A DNA stretch of 64,000 nucleotides, from NCBI GenBank assembly GCA_022661535.1, contig JAKULF010000010.1, forward strand, positions 1,302,001-1,366,000, read 5' to 3'. Each line of letters opens with the position of its first letter. The stretch's first letter is position 1. The translations under genes were made by a program, and so were the position numbers. Source of the stretch: Eutypa lata. Lineage: Eukaryota; Ascomycota; Sordariomycetes; Xylariales; Diatrypaceae. The notes under the pieces are model-generated. The model searched no databases. It worked only from the letters and a program-made list of their open reading frames with translations, and had not been told where the DNA came from. Positions 60,705 to 64,000 of this stretch are shown here, one piece after another.

Positions 60705-62305
60705 ATGCGAACAATCATCGATATGAACGGGGTTATTATCGGCTTGTTATCGAGTCTGGGCTCTGCCCTGCTGATAGCCCTCATTTGCCTCATTATCTAC
60801 TTCTTCCGTTATACTACTCCCGGACGTATATTCCTCGATCGCATCGGCCGCCCCGGTGAATATGATGATGAACAAGCATTTGCGAGGGAGGAGGCCGAGG
60901 CTCTGGAGTCTATGGATGATTTACAGAGGACTGAATATTTAAGAGCAAAAGGTATTGATCATATCCTCCCCAAAGCATATACAACACCAATTACGACAAA
61001 CAAGAATACTTACAAAATACCATAGCATACATCCAAGGACATCCACCCGAGTCGGTTCAAACGGATATTTCATTATCGCAATACCTAGCTATACAAGAAA
61101 AGGGGGTGTCAGCGTGGGAGTTTGAACCAGAATTAGAAATCGCGAATTGTTTTGTTGAAGCGAGAACAGAAGTCGAGTTCTTTGATTCCGAATGCACGGT
61201 CATGAGCAATCTGCCCGTACCCAAACAGAACGAAGTCTATTACTGGGAAGCAAAAATCTACGATAAACCCGACAATACCATGATAAGCATCGGCATGGCC
61301 ACCAAACCTTATCCGCTCTTCAGACTCCCTGGTATGTCGGCGACTTTCCAAGCTACTGTCATATAAAACCTTACTGATCTATAACCCTTTGTCCTAGGCT
61401 TTCACAAATCTTCCATCGCTTACACATCCACCGGTCACCGACGGTACAACCAACCGTTTACGCCTACCCCTTATGGCCCCTCATTCGTGCAAGGTGATGT
61501 TATTGGTATCGGGTACCGTCCTCGGACCGGTACTATTTTCTTCACTCGCAACGGCAAGAGACTTGAAGATGTTGTTCATGGCTTAAAATCGCAGAACTTT
61601 TTCCCATCTATCGGCGCTAATGGCCCTTGTATGATACATGTCAACTTTGGTCAGGCCGGCTTTGTTTTCATCGAAGCTAATGTGAAGAAATGGGGGTTGG
61701 CACCCATGACGGGCAGCTTAGCACCACCCCCACCCTACGGTAGCGAACAGGGCAGTATTCTGCTTGAAACAGGACGGAGGAAAGATGAATATTCGGGTTC
61801 CCCCTCTAGAACTCAAGGTTACCCGCACTCGGTACAACCCTATACTACCCATGGTCCTATACCAGACCATGGCCATTCACGGACAAGAAGCGGAAACTAC
61901 AGGGTGCTGCCGCCCACAAGTCCCGGGCCACAGAGAAGTCCTACTGATATTTCTCTGGCACAGTTGGTTCCGACCGACGAGGCAGGCGAGCCAAGCGGCA
62001 GCATTAACGCCGCCCGCGCCTCTGGGGATCATGTGGTTGATGTGGTCGGATTAGGCCTGCGTGATGCAGCGAATCCGCCCCCAGAATACACTAGCCCCGA
62101 ACATTCCGATGCCGAAAGCACACAAAGCGATTCCGAAATCGAACGTGTCCCGCTAATACGGGGGCCCCGAAGTCGTGGAGCTTCTTCCGCCGCTACCATC
62201 CGACCGAATCCACCTATCCCTAGTTATAGTGACGCTCTACTGCAAGGCGCTGGTAGGGATCGGAGCCGAAGCGACGTCACGATGGGAAGGAGAAGTGGTA
62301 GTTGA
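60705..62305 (+). CDS. SSH4: Ssh4/Ear1-like SPRY membrane adaptor of Rsp5 ubiquitin ligase
   Basis: Exons 60705-60951, 61026-61331 and 61398-62305 (introns 74 and 66 nt) give 486 aa. A single membrane segment follows the start (residues about 9-32, IIGLLSSLGSALLIALICL). Next come a charged linker and a SPRY domain (about residues 120-270) with WEFEPELEIANCFVEA, YYWEAKIYDKPDNTMISIGM, RRYNQPFTPTPYGPSF, GTIFFTRNGKRLEDV and HVNFGQAGF. The C-terminal tail has PY-type motifs (PPPPYG, NPPPEY and a PPIPSY variant) that recruit the WW domains of the HECT ligase Rsp5/Nedd4. In yeast, Ssh4 and Ear1 sort membrane proteins at endosome and vacuole for ubiquitin-dependent degradation. An in-frame ATG at 60,723 would shorten the head by six residues. 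Confidence 0.9.
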
Positions 62306-62862
62306 AACAATGGACAACTATCGGGAAGAGATGCGATAGCTCGGCCCGGCGGAATTCGACCGTTGATCCAACCGATTCCGAGTCTGGGTAGGCAGTGTCA
62401 TGAATAATCTTGATTTTTCTCTTGAAGCGATGTGCCACTAGCATCCATGGAATGCGGAGTTATGGTTGAGTTTTTTTCTTTTTTCTTGCGAAGTCTTTTC
62501 TGGTATAGACAACAGGGCGGTGGCATTGGGTTTTAAGGACGGAGGGGAGCAAGGCAACGGGCAGGTGGACAAACTGATGATACCTATTTTTTATTTTTTT
62601 GCCCCCGGGAGCGGGTGTTTGTTGTGTAACAAACCTTTCATCCATCCCCGAGCCAAACGCGCGCAGTCATTTATTTATTCGTTATACTATCAAGCAAGCA
62701 AGCAAGCCTTTTTATATCCTTGAAATGGGGGAGGGGGATAATAAAAAAAAGTGTTTGACAGGAAAGCCAAGGTTAAAACCGATATCCACGGAGAACGAAT
62801 CATGGGAGGGAGGTATGTATGTAGTTACCAAAGGAAGGATCTCCTCCAACGGAGATGAGATG

Positions 62863-62889
62863 ATACCATACCATACCATACCATACCAT
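62863..62889. repeat. (ATACC)n pentanucleotide repeat
   Basis: About five units of ATACC/CCATA downstream of the Ssh4-like gene. Confidence 0.85.
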
Positions 62890-62935
62890 GCATAGCGTAC
62901 GTACATACGTTCCGGTCGAAAACATATCTTATATC

Positions 62936-62970
62936 ATGTATGTATGTATGTATGTATGTATGTATGTATG
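62936..62970. repeat. (ATGT)n tetranucleotide repeat
   Basis: About nine tandem ATGT units, ending in a degraded TGTATGTG. Confidence 0.9.
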
Positions 62971-64000
62971 TGTATGTGTAGTATGACGAAGAATATTATC
63001 TTGCGTTTAATCCGCACGAAAAATGCTTCGTGATCGTAGCTCACTCTTGGTGGAGATCTGCATGTGAGGCTACCGTTGAACTAACTGTGTAGGGCCTGCA
63101 TGGGCAACTCAGGGGTAAAGTTCAAAATCTGATATTGGTATTACACTTGATGAAGTTAACACGCTAGTTATATATGCCGTCCTTGTTTGACTGTAAACTG
63201 TTGTAGCATATGATGGGAATGTTATAGTGCTCTGCAAATGTCACTTACTTACCGGAAAGGCACACCAGTATGATCTGAGCAATTTGCAATTTGACCGACC
63301 AGATGGTGAGGTCGGGGAAATACGCCGTGTCCCATTTTGCAAGTAGATAGATACCTACCTACCTACACCTTCTATCTAGCAGTTTACCTGATGTGATCGA
63401 TTAGTTGAGTTGTGGACTATCATGTGGTACGGTACACATCTAGCTAGCATGTAGTTACCATGAGCCGCGCAATCAACCTCCTGAAAAGTAAGTAATTCAT
63501 GTACGTGTACATGACCTGCCTGCCTACCTGTCACGATCATAAAGCCCAAATGCCGTAGCTTGCTATTTAACCATCTTGAGGTATATTGAAAATTATTTTC
63601 TTACTATTGTTTTCAGGTTCCCTGTGCGTCTGATCAACTACCCCAACGGTTAGCTATAAGCTATTGAAAGTATGAAGCCGCGTCTGTATATCCGTCTTTT
63701 ACGCTCAGGATACGTAATATGCTCGCAGTTATGTATCATTGACTTCGGCTGTGAAGTAGCTGTGTGTTAGAAGGAGGGACCTCCTTAAGGGTGGACGGCC
63801 ATAAGAGCAAAAGAAGATCGAGATAAGTACCATGTGAAAGCCTAGATAGTTATACTGAAGTGGTCCACATAGAACAAGACTTAGGGAACTTCTTGTCCAT
63901 TTATTCAATTGACCACATCAGCATCACTTACCTTTAAACTACTAGATATATTGTTGTAGTGTTTCATTAACGGCTAGCTGTTTTCTTAGTTAAAGTTAAG
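62971..64000. other. intergenic, no gene seen
   Basis: The window ends in about 1 kb of spacer without a reading frame or RNA gene that I can support. Confidence 0.6.

Overview
The window is nuclear DNA of a filamentous ascomycete (Pezizomycotina, probably a Sordariomycete). The genes carry short GT-AG introns (about 50-220 nt) that often have a CTAAC/CTAAT branch site. Products are typical of that group: an NLR-like NB-ARC/TPR protein, an Ams2/Spt21 protein, a CorA-like protein, a GH27 galactosidase and complex I and mitoribosome subunits. The spacers are rich in TACCTACC/AGGTAGGT words. Exon structures were rebuilt by hand from splice signals and reading-frame continuity; where they are given as joined segments, the total length is a multiple of three.

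Layout. 1-6.1 kb: no supportable gene, with an AT-rich tract near 4.6-5.4 kb. 6.1-13.7 kb: an NLR-like protein whose N-terminal lipase domain looks truncated, a CorA-like membrane protein (both on the minus strand) and a HAD phosphatase. 13.7-18.9 kb: gene-poor, with a decayed Helitron-type Pif1 helicase and a tRNA-like Pol III unit. 18.9-22.1 kb: two mitoribosomal large-subunit genes, uL4m (minus) and mL38 (plus), head to head. 22.1-28.2 kb: mostly non-coding, with a 21-bp CCAAT-containing array 0.3 kb upstream of a TATA box and a spliced transcription unit of unknown product.

28.2-42.7 kb: a dense housekeeping block. It holds a Shg1/BOD1-type COMPASS protein with a very long Arg/Asp/Glu/Ser tail, a small complex I-type subunit, eIF2B-delta, dihydroxyacetone kinase, SmD2, 3-hydroxyisobutyryl-CoA hydrolase and a secreted GH27 alpha-galactosidase. 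42.7-51.7 kb: a large Ams2/Spt21-like GATA-type histone-gene regulator with MCB/E2F-like promoter motifs, a proline-rich reading frame, and RPA3 (the small RPA subunit). The proline-rich frame lies directly after, and in phase with, the RPA3 stop codon. 51.7-64 kb: long empty spacers around a bZIP factor, a 140-aa small protein and an Ssh4/Ear1-like Rsp5 adaptor.

There is no gene cluster with one shared pathway. Themes are chromatin and S phase (Ams2/Spt21, RPA3, Shg1), mitochondrial function (uL4m, mL38, complex I subunit, HIBCH) and gene expression (SmD2, eIF2B-delta, bZIP). The most unusual points are the in-frame reading frame after RPA3, the phased CCAAT array, the paired MCB/E2F composite sites, the RS-type tail on the COMPASS subunit, the truncated NLR-like gene and the tRNA-like Pol III unit.
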